64,000 bases of DNA from Novosphingobium sp. SG751A (GTDB taxonomy: Bacteria; Pseudomonadota; Alphaproteobacteria; Sphingomonadales; Sphingomonadaceae), in assembly GCF_013149295.1 (NCBI RefSeq), contig NZ_JABGCB010000006.1, positions 124,001-188,000 on the forward strand. Reading direction: 5' to 3'. Made by a program: the position numbers and the translations under genes. The notes under the pieces are model-generated. The model was not told the origin of the DNA and ran no database searches. It saw nothing but the letters and a program-made list of their open reading frames with translations. Below are positions 26,641 to 35,645 of this stretch, in pieces; position 1 is the stretch's first letter, and each line of letters opens with the position of its first letter.

Positions 26641-26690
26641 GGGGCTTGGCAAGACATATTAAGGTCTTGCCGAGCCCCATTCCTTTTTGG
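26641..26690 (+). terminator. Strong intrinsic terminator of the nag operon
   Basis: A 15-bp stem (GGGGCTTGGCAAGAC with GTCTTGCCGAGCCCC, one T-G wobble) closes an 8-base loop. It is followed by CCTTTTT. It lies 24 bases after the nagE stop and separates the operon from the GntR gene. Confidence 0.88.
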
Positions 26691-26753
26691 ATAAGACAGA
26701 TAGCAGACCGCGCAGGCCCGACCATCTGGGCAAGGGCCGGGCAAGGGAGTATT

Positions 26754-27512
26754 ATGGCCTTTATAGATCAGGTCGGTGTTCTTGATGAAGACGAGGCCGG
26801 GCCGCGCTATCTGCGGCTGCAAAAGCTGTTGCGCAATGCCATCGACAGCCGCCGCCTGCCCGTCGGCAGCGCCTTGCCCAGCGAGCGCGAATTGGGCGAG
26901 GTCTATGCCCTCTCACGCGTGACGATCCGCAAGGCGATCGACAAACTGGTCGATGAAGGCCTGCTGGAGCGGCGTAAGGGCGCGGGCACCTTTGTCGGCG
27001 GTGCGGCCCCGGCGCAATCGGGGCGCGTGGAAAAGAGCATTTCCAAACTCTCCTCCTTTTCCGAAGACATGCTTTCGCGCGGGCGCAAGCCGTCGAGCCG
27101 CTGGCTGGACCGCAGCGAAGGCGCGGTGACGCCCGACGAGGCGCTTTCGTTGGGCCTCTCGCCCGGATCGCCGGTCTATCGGTTTCAGCGCATCCGCTAT
27201 GCCGATGGCGAGACGATGGCGCTGGAGCATGTCGCGGTTCCGGCCTGGGGCCTGCCCTCGGCCGAGGCGGTGGAGGAGTCGCTCTATGACGCGCTCGATC
27301 TGCGCGGGTTGCGTCCGGTGCGGGTGTTGCAACGGGTGCGCGCGATTGGCTTTAACGCCGAACATGCCGCGCTGCTGGGGGTGGAGGAGGGCGATCCCTG
27401 CCTGTTCATCGACCGCCGCGCGTTTCTGCCCGATGGGCGGGTGATCGAGGTGGCGCAATGCTATTATCGCGGCGATGCCTATGATCTGGTCGCGGAATTG
27501 AGCCAGTCCTGA
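26754..27512 (+). CDS. GntR/HutC family regulator with UTRA domain, probable GlcNAc repressor
   Basis: The 252-residue protein has an N-terminal winged helix (LPSERELGEVYALSRVTIRK, about 41-60) and a C-terminal UTRA sensor domain. That is the layout of NagR/DasR/NagQ regulators that bind GlcNAc-6-P or glucosamine-6-P. ATG at 26754 follows AAGGGAG with a 4-base spacer. It lies just downstream of nagE, so it likely controls the nag operon and the divergent glycan operon through the mirrored elements at 19854-20159. The effector is inferred from the family. Confidence 0.85.
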   Translation: MAFIDQVGVLDEDEAGPRYLRLQKLLRNAIDSRRLPVGSALPSERELGEVYALSRVTIRKAIDKLVDEGLLERRKGAGTFVGGAAPAQSGRVEKSISKLSSFSEDMLSRGRKPSSRWLDRSEGAVTPDEALSLGLSPGSPVYRFQRIRYADGETMALEHVAVPAWGLPSAEAVEESLYDALDLRGLRPVRVLQRVRAIGFNAEHAALLGVEEGDPCLFIDRRAFLPDGRVIEVAQCYYRGDAYDLVAELSQS

Positions 27513-27531
27513 GACTGATGGCGGTTGGCGG

Positions 27532-27561
27532 GCCGATGGCTGGGTGGCCATCGGCGGTTTT
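27532..27561 (+). terminator. Intrinsic terminator after the GntR gene
   Basis: GCCGATGGC pairs perfectly with GCCATCGGC around a 6-base loop and is followed by GGTTTTG. It starts 19 bases after the stop codon of the GntR gene. Confidence 0.8.
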
Positions 27562-27587
27562 GTCATGCGCGCCTTCCATGGCACATA

Positions 27588-27606
27588 ATTGAGAATAATT
27601 CGCAAT
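27588..27606. promoter_or_regulatory. Fur-box-like palindrome
   Basis: The 19-bp sequence ATTG-A-GAAT-A-ATTC-G-CAAT is an inverted repeat with one mismatch. It has the A/T-rich alternating pattern of Fur boxes. It lies 122 bp upstream of the TonB receptor gene, which is of the haem/transferrin type, so iron control is expected. A TTGACC hexamer follows at 27610, but no clear -10 box was found. Confidence 0.55.
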
Positions 27607-27727
27607 AACTTGACCTGAGGCGGTCTAACCGCTTGACCACATGCGCTCGCCCTCTTTAAACGCTACTGCGAATCAATCGCACTTTTAAAGGGGCCGTGTC
27701 ATTTCCGTCTTCCGTTCTCGTCGCGCC

Positions 27728-29932
27728 ATGCTCAGCATCTTTGTCGCCCCCGCTTTCTGCGCGCCCATGTTCTCCGTCCCCGCCATGGCGCAGGATGGCG
27801 ACCCGCTGGTCACGCTCAACCCGATGAACGCCATCACCGTCACCGCTACCCGCCGCCCCACCACCATCGGCGAAGTCCCCGCCACCGTCTCGGTGATCAG
27901 CGCGCGCCAGATTGCGGACCAGATGGCCGCAGACATCAAGGACCTGGTCCGCTTTGAACCGGGCGTTTCGGTGCATCGCGCCCCGGCCCGTTTTGGCGCG
28001 GCCAGCGGCACCACCGGGCGCGACGGCAATGCGGGTTTCAACATTCGCGGGCTTGAGGGTAACCGGGTGCTGATGCAGGTCGATGGCGTGCGCGTGCCCG
28101 ATGGGTTCGAATTTGGAGCGCAGGCCGCCGGGCGCGGCGATTATGTCGATCTGGGCCTTGTCAAATCGGTCGAGATCCTGCGCGGCCCCGCCTCGGCGCT
28201 CTATGGCAGCGATGGTCTGGCGGGCGCGGTCAGTTTCATCACCAGCGACCCCGAGGATTTCCTGAAAAACGGGCGCAACATTGCCGGTCTGGCCCGCGTC
28301 GGCTATGATTCCGCCGACAACAAGGCCACCGAAACCGGTATTCTGGCCGGACAATCGGGTGCATGGTCGGCGCTGGTCGCCTATACCCGCCGCGATGGGC
28401 ATGAGCAGGAGAACAAGGGCAGCAATTATGCCGCCAATTCCACCCGCACCGCCGCCAATCCGCAGGACACCCAATCGAACGCCGTACTGGCCAAGCTGGT
28501 CTTTACGCCCTCTGCCGGACATCGCCTGCGCCTGACGCTCGATCATCTCGACAATCACACCTACACCAACGGGCTTTCCGGCATCGCGCCCGCTGCCGGC
28601 GCTTCGACCAGCGTGATCGGCCTGATCGGGCGCGATACGGTCCGGCGCGACCGGGTCAGCCTCGACTGGCGCTGGCAGGGGGCGGGCGCGATCGAGATGG
28701 CGCAGATCACCGGTTGGTATCAAAAATCCGACAATCGCGAATATTCGGCCGAGGATCGCTATACGGCGGCCGACCGCACGCGGCTCAACACTTTTGCCAA
28801 TCGCGTGCTGGGTCTTTCGGCTGAACTGCACTCCAGCCTGAACACCGGGGCGCTTTCCCATGCGCTGGTCTATGGCGCGGATGCCAGTTTTACCCGGCAG
28901 GAGGGCCTGCGCGACGGCACCGTGCCGCCCACCAATGAGACCTTCCCCACCCGCGCCTTTCCGCCCACCGATTTCACGCTGGCGGGCTTCTATCTGGGCG
29001 ATGAGATCGCAGTGGGGGGCAAGGTGTTGACGCTCTATCCGGTGCTGCGCTTCGACCATTACCGGCTCAGCCCCAAATCGGACGGCCTGACCTCGAACTT
29101 CACCGGGCAGGGGCAGAGCGGATCGCGCATCTCGCCCAAGATCGGCGCGCGGGTCAAACTGGGGCTGGTCAGTGTTTTCGGCAATTACGCGCAAGGCTTC
29201 AAGGCCCCCGCGCCCACGCAGGTCAACCAGTTCTTTGAAAACCTCGCCTATGGCTACACCTCGGTGCCCAACCCGAACCTGAAGCCGGAAACCAGCGAGA
29301 CTTTCGAAGGCGGCATCCGCATCGCCCAAGGCGGCATCAGCGCCGGGATCACCGGCTTTACCGGCCGATACCGCGATTTCATCAGCCAGCAGGTGGTGAG
29401 CGGGGCATTCACCCCCAGCAATCCGGCGGTCTATCAGTTCATCAACCTCAACCGCGTGCGCATTTCGGGCGCCGAGGGGCAGATCGCGCTGCGGGCGAAG
29501 AACGGTCTGTCGGCCCGCATGGCCCTGTCCTATGCCACCGGCACCGTCACGGGCACCGATGGCGCAAGAACCCCGCTCTCCACCATCGACCCGCTCAAGC
29601 TGATCATGGGCCTGGGCTATGACGCGTCGGGGGGCCGCTTTGGCGGGCAGATCATCATGACCCATTCGGCACAAAAGGACATGTCGGCCACCAATGCCGC
29701 CGATTGCAGCAACAGCCTGTGCTATCGCCCCGGCGCTTTCACCATTCTCGACGCCACCGCCTATGTCCGCCTCGGACAGGCGCTGACGCTGCGCGCGGGC
29801 GTGTTCAACCTGACCAACGCCAAATACGCCTGGTGGAGCGATGTGCGCGGCCTTTCGGCCAGCTCGACCGTCACCGATGCCTATACCCAGCCGGGGCGCA
29901 ATGCCTCCGTCTCGCTGACCGCGCGTTTCTGA
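27728..29932 (+). CDS. TonB-dependent haem/haemoglobin-type receptor
   Basis: The 734-residue protein has a signal peptide region ending SVPAMA and a plug with ITVTATRRPTTIGEVPATVSVIS. The rest fits the TonB haemoglobin/transferrin/lactoferrin receptor family: GRDGNAGFNIRGLEGNRVLM, VEILRGPASALYGSDGLAGA and GYTSVPNPNLKPETSE. It ends in a barrel strand with terminal Phe (LTARF). ATG at 27728 has no good ribosome-binding site and gives a signal peptide without a positive start. An ATT codon at 27701 behind AAAGGGG would add SVFRSRRAM. It is followed after 36 bp by a DUF6607 gene and preceded by a Fur-like box, so haem or iron uptake is the likely job. Confidence 0.88.
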   Translation: MLSIFVAPAFCAPMFSVPAMAQDGDPLVTLNPMNAITVTATRRPTTIGEVPATVSVISARQIADQMAADIKDLVRFEPGVSVHRAPARFGAASGTTGRDGNAGFNIRGLEGNRVLMQVDGVRVPDGFEFGAQAAGRGDYVDLGLVKSVEILRGPASALYGSDGLAGAVSFITSDPEDFLKNGRNIAGLARVGYDSADNKATETGILAGQSGAWSALVAYTRRDGHEQENKGSNYAANSTRTAANPQDTQSNAVLAKLVFTPSAGHRLRLTLDHLDNHTYTNGLSGIAPAAGASTSVIGLIGRDTVRRDRVSLDWRWQGAGAIEMAQITGWYQKSDNREYSAEDRYTAADRTRLNTFANRVLGLSAELHSSLNTGALSHALVYGADASFTRQEGLRDGTVPPTNETFPTRAFPPTDFTLAGFYLGDEIAVGGKVLTLYPVLRFDHYRLSPKSDGLTSNFTGQGQSGSRISPKIGARVKLGLVSVFGNYAQGFKAPAPTQVNQFFENLAYGYTSVPNPNLKPETSETFEGGIRIAQGGISAGITGFTGRYRDFISQQVVSGAFTPSNPAVYQFINLNRVRISGAEGQIALRAKNGLSARMALSYATGTVTGTDGARTPLSTIDPLKLIMGLGYDASGGRFGGQIIMTHSAQKDMSATNAADCSNSLCYRPGAFTILDATAYVRLGQALTLRAGVFNLTNAKYAWWSDVRGLSASSTVTDAYTQPGRNASVSLTARF

Positions 29933-29968
29933 TCCCCATTTCCCCCCAATTCCCCAAGGACAATTCCC

Positions 29969-30955
29969 ATGAAGAAAGCCCTTCTTGCTTCCCTCCTGCT
30001 GGGTCTGGCCATGACCCCGGCAGCGCCCGCCATGGCCGACGGCCCCGTCGCCCCGCGTTCAGCACAGGCCGATGCCCAGGCCTTTGCCGCTGATCGTGCC
30101 GCGATTTTGGCCATGGCGGGCGATTACAAGGTCACTTTCGATCTGCGCGAAACGACGAGCTGGCGCGGCGATTACACGCCGATCCCGTCCAAACTGTCGG
30201 GCGGGCATGAGGTGGTTCGTGTGATCGAGGATACCGGCCCCCATATCGCCCTGCAACACCTGTTGGTGGTGAAGGACGAGGGCGGCAGGACCATGGTCAT
30301 CAAACATTGGCGGCAGGACTGGAATTACCAGCCGGAAAACGTCCTGACCTATGCGGGCAAGGGGGAGTGGAAGCTGGAGCCCATCCCGGCGGCGATGCGC
30401 GCGGGCCGCTGGTCGCAGACCGTGTGGCAGACCGATGATTCCCCGCGCTATGGCGGATGGGGCCAATGGAGCGATGAAGGCGGGGTGCGTCGTTGGCGGT
30501 CGAGCTGGACGCTGCGCCCGCTGGCCCGGCGCGATGCTGTGCGTCATCCGGCCTATGACCGCTATCTGGCCATCAACCGCCATTCGCCCACGCCCACCGG
30601 CTGGATCCACTGGCAGGACAATATGAAGGAAGGCCCCGACCCGGCAGGCTCGGGCAAGATCGTGCCCTTTGTGCAGGAATCGGGCCTCAACACCTATGTC
30701 CGCGACGGCAAGTTCGATGTGGCTGCGGCGGAAAGCTATTGGGCCGCGACCAAGGACTATTGGGCCGCAGTGCGCGGGGCATGGGACGAGATGATTGCGC
30801 GCCATCAGGGCGTGAAAGTGGCCGAAGTGGCCGAGACCGGATCGGCGGGCGCGGAAAGGCTGATGGGGCTGGCCGATGAGGTGAAGGCGGGAAAGATCAC
30901 CACCGACAAGGCGGTTGCCGCCGCCCGCGCAGTGATTGCCGAGGTTACGCGCTAA
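29969..30955 (+). CDS. DUF6607 family exported protein
   Basis: The 328-residue protein has a signal peptide (MKKALLASLLLGLAMTP, cleavage near PAMA, residue 23). It matches the DUF6607 family, with motifs such as GDYKVTFDLRETT, KHWRQDWNYQP, VWQTDDSPRYGGWGQWS and WIHWQDNMK. The family has no established function, but its members often sit beside haem-type TonB receptors, as here with a 36-bp gap. A periplasmic role in haem or iron handling is inferred from context. Confidence 0.8.
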   Translation: MKKALLASLLLGLAMTPAAPAMADGPVAPRSAQADAQAFAADRAAILAMAGDYKVTFDLRETTSWRGDYTPIPSKLSGGHEVVRVIEDTGPHIALQHLLVVKDEGGRTMVIKHWRQDWNYQPENVLTYAGKGEWKLEPIPAAMRAGRWSQTVWQTDDSPRYGGWGQWSDEGGVRRWRSSWTLRPLARRDAVRHPAYDRYLAINRHSPTPTGWIHWQDNMKEGPDPAGSGKIVPFVQESGLNTYVRDGKFDVAAAESYWAATKDYWAAVRGAWDEMIARHQGVKVAEVAETGSAGAERLMGLADEVKAGKITTDKAVAAARAVIAEVTR

Positions 30956-30976
30956 GAGCGGCAGTTTGAGGCGCAA

Positions 30977-31009
30977 GGGCGGGGGAAGGCGATGCCCCCG
31001 CCCGTTTTG
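30977..31009. terminator. Bidirectional terminator between convergent genes
   Basis: GGGCGGGGG pairs with CCCCCGCCC around a 9-base loop and is followed by GTTTTG on the plus strand. It sits between the DUF6607 gene and the 3' end of the leftward RND operon. Confidence 0.75.
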
Positions 31010-31010
31010 C

Positions 31011-32435
31011 TCAGGTCGTCTGCCAGCCTCCGGCCAGAGCACGGAACACATCCACCTCGGCAAAGGCGCTGGCGCGGCGCGCGGCCACCAGATCGGCCTC
31101 GGCCCCGGCCAATGTGCGCTGCGCGTCCAGCACGGTCAGGAAATCGACCTGACCTTCGCGCTGGCGGGCAAGGCTGATGCGGGCGGCGCGCATCGCTTCA
31201 TCGCGGGCGCGCTTCAGAGTGTCGGCGCGCTGGCGGGCGTGCGAGAGGTTGGAGAGCGCCCGCTCGGTTTCCTCCAGCGCGACCAGCACCGCGCCATCGA
31301 ATTGCGCCAGCGAGGCCTTGGATTCGGCCCGCGCCGCCGCGATCCGCGCCCGTGCCGCCACGATATTGGGAATGCTCCAACTGACCAGCGGACCTAGCGA
31401 CCAGCGTGAGGCCGAAGAGCTGGTCACATCCATCCCGCCCAGCGCGCTGGCCCCGGCCGAGGCGCCCAGCGTAATGCGCGGGAATAGATCGGCCGTGGCC
31501 ACCCCGATCCGCGCCGTATCCGCCGCAAGCCGCCTTTCGGCCGCGCGCACATCGGGCCGCCGCGCCAGCAATGCCGCGCCATCACCCACCGGAATGGGCT
31601 GCTTGAGCGTCGGCGTGGCAATCACGCCGCGCAGCGCGGCGGGCAGATCGCCCGGATTGCGTCCGGTCAGCGTGGCAAGGCGCAGCAGCGCGGCCTGACG
31701 GTCGGCCTGCAATTGCGGGATGGCGGCGGCCTGCTGGTCGCGCAGGGCCGTGACCCGGATCAGGTCGAGCCGGTCTGAGCGCCCCACATCGACCCGCGCC
31801 CCGGTGATGCGGATCGAGCGGTCGAGCAGGTCCACCGTATCGCGCGCCACCTTTTCGCGCTGGGCGCTGGTGGAGGCGTCGAGGTAGGCGCGTACCGTAT
31901 CGGAGACCACCGCGAGGCGAACGGCATCCTCATCGGCTTGGGCTGCGGCGGCATCGCCCTTGGCCGCCTCGATCCCTCGACGCAGACGGCCAAAGGCATC
32001 GACCTCATAGGACAGCGCAAGGCCCCCATCATAGGCCCAGCGCTCGCGCGACTGGCCCGGAATGGTCTGGATCGAGGAGATCCGCTGGCGATTGGCCGAG
32101 GCCGAGAGCGTGGTTTCGGGCAGCAGGATCGGTGCGCGCGCGCCGGTCAGGCTGGCGCGGGCCGCCTCCACCCGTGCGGCCGCCACGCGGATGTCGGTGT
32201 TGGCGGCAAGGGCATCGCCCACGAGGCCGTCGAGCACCGGATCGCCATACATGGTCCACCAGTGATCGGCGGCGGGGGCGGCGGCAAAGGCCGGGGTTTC
32301 GGCCCCCATAAAGGGGGCCTTGGCCGAGGTGGAGGCAACGGGGGCCTTGTAATTGGGCCCCACGGCGCATCCGGACAACAGGCTAGTGGCGGCCAGCAGG
32401 CTGGAAGCCAAAGCCAAGGGAATGATGCGTGTCAT
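31011..32435 (-). CDS. RND efflux outer-membrane lipoprotein, NodT/OprM family
   Basis: The 474-residue protein starts with a lipoprotein signal (lipobox LLSGC, Cys near residue 24) and then CAVGPNYKAP, typical of NodT-family channels. Two outer-membrane efflux repeats with long helices follow (WWTMYGDPVLD early, RRPDVRAAERRLAADTARIGVA in the second half). It forms the outer-membrane tunnel of the tripartite pump. The ATG at 32435 has AAGGAAG six bases upstream; the longer frame from 32519 is the overlap with the permease gene. It is the third gene of the pump operon. Confidence 0.92.
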   Translation of the reverse strand: MTRIIPLALASSLLAATSLLSGCAVGPNYKAPVASTSAKAPFMGAETPAFAAAPAADHWWTMYGDPVLDGLVGDALAANTDIRVAAARVEAARASLTGARAPILLPETTLSASANRQRISSIQTIPGQSRERWAYDGGLALSYEVDAFGRLRRGIEAAKGDAAAAQADEDAVRLAVVSDTVRAYLDASTSAQREKVARDTVDLLDRSIRITGARVDVGRSDRLDLIRVTALRDQQAAAIPQLQADRQAALLRLATLTGRNPGDLPAALRGVIATPTLKQPIPVGDGAALLARRPDVRAAERRLAADTARIGVATADLFPRITLGASAGASALGGMDVTSSSASRWSLGPLVSWSIPNIVAARARIAAARAESKASLAQFDGAVLVALEETERALSNLSHARQRADTLKRARDEAMRAARISLARQREGQVDFLTVLDAQRTLAGAEADLVAARRASAFAEVDVFRALAGGWQTT

Positions 32436-32446
32436 CGCAAACTTCC

Positions 32447-35400
32447 TTATTCGGCCGGTTGCAGCGCGCCGCCGTGGCCCCGGCGACGCCGGGCCAGACG
32501 CAGCGCCAGTTTCCGGCACAGCACATAGAAGGTGGGGGTGAAGATCAGGCCAAAGCCGGTGACGCCTGCCATGCCGAAGAACACCGCCGTGCCCAGCGCC
32601 TGACGCAGTTCCGCCCCCGCGCCCGTGGCGATCACCAGAGGCACTGCGCCAAGGATGAAGGCAAGGCTGGTCATCAGGATCGGGCGCAGGCGGGTTTGCG
32701 AGGCATAGACCGCAGCATCCACCGGGTTCATGCCCTGCTCGTCCTCGGCCTGCTTGGCAAATTCCACCACAAGGATGGCGTTCTTGGCCGCCAGAGCGAT
32801 CAGCACCACAAGGCCGATTTGCGTCAGGATATTGTTATCCATCCCCCGCAGATTGACCCCCAGCATGGCGGCCAGCAGACACATGGGTACGATCAGGATG
32901 ATCGAAAGCGGCAGCGTCAGGCTTTCATATTGCGCAGCCAGCACGAGGAAGACGAAAAGCACGGCCATGCCAAAGACCATCGCGGCGGTGTTGCCCGCAT
33001 GGGCCTGTTGATAGGCGATGTCGGTCCATTCGCCACCATAGCCGGGCGCCAGCGTTTCATCGGCCAGCTTTTCCATCGTGGCCAGCGACTGGCCGGTGGA
33101 GAAGCCGGGTGCGGTGTCGCCATCAATTTCCACGGCCGGTTGCAGGTTATAGCGCACCACGCGATAGGGCCCGGTCTTGTCCTCGAAATTGGCGACCGCA
33201 CCGATGGGAACCATCTCGCCGGTGTTCGAGCGGGTTTTCAGGTTGGCAATATCGGCCACGGTCGAGCGGTGTTCCGGGTCGGCCTGCGCGGTGACGCGAT
33301 AGGTGCGGCCCAAGAGGTTGAAGTCATTGACGAAGGCCGAACCGAGATAGACTTCGAGCGCTTCGAAGATACGCTCGGGCGGCACGCCCAGCAGGTCGGC
33401 TTTCTGGCGGTCGATATCGGCATAGACGCGCGGGGTGCCCACATCGAACAGAGTATAGACCTGCTTCAATCCGGCCTGCGCATTGGCCTTGGCGATCAGC
33501 GCCCAGGCCTGCGCATTGAGCGCATCATAGCCGCGCCCTTCGCGGTCCTGCAGCATGAAGCGATAGCCGCCCGCCGCGCCAAGACCCTGAATGACCGGGG
33601 GCGGCACAAGGATGATGCGCGCCTTGTCATAACCTGCCATGGCCTTGTTGGCCTGATCCATGATGCCCTGATAGGTCACGCCTTCGGCCTTGCGTTCGGC
33701 AAAGCTTTTGAAGGGGAAATAGATCGCGCCCGAATTGGGAGCCGAGGTGCGCGAAGGTCCGTGGAACCCGGCAAACATCACCGCCCCGCGCAGGCCCTTG
33801 ATGGGCAGGATGCGCGCCGCCACATCGCGCACCACGCCGTCCGTGCGTTCGAGCGAGGCGCCCGAGGGCAATTGCACGATGGCCAGGAAATAGCCCTGAT
33901 CCTGCGCCGGGATAAAGCCCGAGGGGGTGATGATGAACAGGCCCGCCGTGGCCGCGATCAGCACGCCATAGGCCGCCATCATGCGCTTTGGCATGGCCAG
34001 CAAACGGCGCGTCAGGCGGGCATAGGCCGCGCTCATCCGGTCAAAACCGGCGTTGAACCGGTCCGCGCCCGTTTGCAGCATCCGCCGCCAGCGCGACATA
34101 TGCACATGGGCGGCATCCACATGGCCGCGCAGCAAAAGCGCCGCCATGGCAGGCGAGAGCGTCAGGCTGAGCAGCAGCGAGATGACCGTGGCGGTCGAGA
34201 TGGTGACGGCGAACTGCTTGTAGAACTGGCCCGAAAGGCCGGTGATGAACAAGGTGGGCACGAACACCGCACACAGCACCAGTACGATGGCGACCAGGGC
34301 GGCGGCCACCTCGTCCATGGATGTGCGCGCCGCCTCAAGCGGGCTCATGCCCAGCGCCATATTGCGCTCGACATTTTCCACAACGACGATGGCGTCATCC
34401 ACCACGATGCCGATGGCCAGCACCAAGCCAAACAGCGAGAGATTGTTGAGCGAGTAGCCGACAGCGGCCAGCATCACCGCCGTGCCGATGAGAGAAACGG
34501 GGATGGCCAGCACCGGAATGATCGCCGCGCGCCAGCTTTGCAGGAAGATGAGGATCACCAGCACCACCAGCACCACCGCTTCGAACAGCGTGTGATAGAC
34601 CGCATCGATCGACTGGCTGATGAATTCGGTGGGGTTATAGATGGTGGAATATTCCATCCCCTTGGGGAAGGTCTTGGCAATCGTGTCCATCTCGGACTTG
34701 ATGCGCGCGGCGGCGGCCAGAGCGTTCGAGCCGGGGCGCTGCATCACCGCGATGACCACGGTGGGCTTGTTCGAGAGATAGGTGTTGATGCCGTAATCCT
34801 GCGCGCCCAATTCAACGCGCGCCACATCGCGCACGCGGACCTGATGGCCGGCGGCATCGGTGCGGATCACCACATCATAGAACTGCTGCGGATCGGTCAG
34901 GCGACCTTGCGTTTCGACGCCAAGCTGGAAAGCCTCGCCTTTGGAATAGGGCGGCTGGCCCAGAGCGCCCGAGGACACCTGCACATTCTGTGCGCGCAGG
35001 GCCGCGACGATCTCGCCCGCCGTCAGGTTGAGCGCGGCGGCGCGCGAGGGATCAATCCACACGCGCATCGCATAATCGCGCCCGCCGAACAATTGCACAT
35101 CGCCCACGCCGTCAAGCCGGGCCAGACGGTCGCGCACCTGCGTCAGCGCATAGTTCGAGATATAGTCGCGCGGCAGGCTGCCGTCGGGCGATTGCAGATT
35201 GACCACCATCAGGAAGTCAGGGCTGGTCTTGCGCGTCACCACGCCCAGCCGCTGAACCTCTTGCGGCAGGCGCGGCACGGCAATCGCCACGCGGTTCTGC
35301 ACCAAGACCTGCGCGGCATCGAGATCCGTGCCGATCTTGAAAGTGGCCGTGATCGTCACCTTGCCGTCGCCGGTCGACTGGCTGCTCATATAGAGCATAT

Positions 35401-35626
35401 TGTCGACGCCGTTGATTTCCTGCTCGATGGGCGTGGCGACGGTGGCCGCCACGGTTTCGGCCGAAGCGCCAGGGTATTGGGCGGAAACGGTGACCGTGGG
35501 CGGCACCACTTCGGGATATTGCGAGACGGGCAGGCCGATAAAGGCCAGCGCGCCCACCACGGTGATAAGCACCGCCAGCACCGCCGCAAAGATCGGGCGG
35601 TCTATGAAGAAACGGGAAAAGCGCAT
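32447..35626 (-). CDS. RND multidrug efflux permease, AcrB/HAE1 family
   Basis: The 1059-residue inner-membrane protein is a full-length HAE1 pump. It starts MRFSRFFIDRPIFAAVLA and has the proton-relay aspartates in LAIGIVVDDAIVVVENVERN and the matching Lys in AAKNAILVVEF. Two large periplasmic loops are present. It exports hydrophobic or amphipathic compounds with proton exchange. It lies 19 bp after the membrane-fusion gene and 11 bp before the outer-membrane channel gene. A 1085-codon open frame on the opposite strand is a shadow of GC-rich codon use. Confidence 0.95.
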   Translation of the reverse strand: MRFSRFFIDRPIFAAVLAVLITVVGALAFIGLPVSQYPEVVPPTVTVSAQYPGASAETVAATVATPIEQEINGVDNMLYMSSQSTGDGKVTITATFKIGTDLDAAQVLVQNRVAIAVPRLPQEVQRLGVVTRKTSPDFLMVVNLQSPDGSLPRDYISNYALTQVRDRLARLDGVGDVQLFGGRDYAMRVWIDPSRAAALNLTAGEIVAALRAQNVQVSSGALGQPPYSKGEAFQLGVETQGRLTDPQQFYDVVIRTDAAGHQVRVRDVARVELGAQDYGINTYLSNKPTVVIAVMQRPGSNALAAAARIKSEMDTIAKTFPKGMEYSTIYNPTEFISQSIDAVYHTLFEAVVLVVLVILIFLQSWRAAIIPVLAIPVSLIGTAVMLAAVGYSLNNLSLFGLVLAIGIVVDDAIVVVENVERNMALGMSPLEAARTSMDEVAAALVAIVLVLCAVFVPTLFITGLSGQFYKQFAVTISTATVISLLLSLTLSPAMAALLLRGHVDAAHVHMSRWRRMLQTGADRFNAGFDRMSAAYARLTRRLLAMPKRMMAAYGVLIAATAGLFIITPSGFIPAQDQGYFLAIVQLPSGASLERTDGVVRDVAARILPIKGLRGAVMFAGFHGPSRTSAPNSGAIYFPFKSFAERKAEGVTYQGIMDQANKAMAGYDKARIILVPPPVIQGLGAAGGYRFMLQDREGRGYDALNAQAWALIAKANAQAGLKQVYTLFDVGTPRVYADIDRQKADLLGVPPERIFEALEVYLGSAFVNDFNLLGRTYRVTAQADPEHRSTVADIANLKTRSNTGEMVPIGAVANFEDKTGPYRVVRYNLQPAVEIDGDTAPGFSTGQSLATMEKLADETLAPGYGGEWTDIAYQQAHAGNTAAMVFGMAVLFVFLVLAAQYESLTLPLSIILIVPMCLLAAMLGVNLRGMDNNILTQIGLVVLIALAAKNAILVVEFAKQAEDEQGMNPVDAAVYASQTRLRPILMTSLAFILGAVPLVIATGAGAELRQALGTAVFFGMAGVTGFGLIFTPTFYVLCRKLALRLARRRRGHGGALQPAE

Positions 35627-35645
35627 GGGGGGATGCCCTTTGGGT

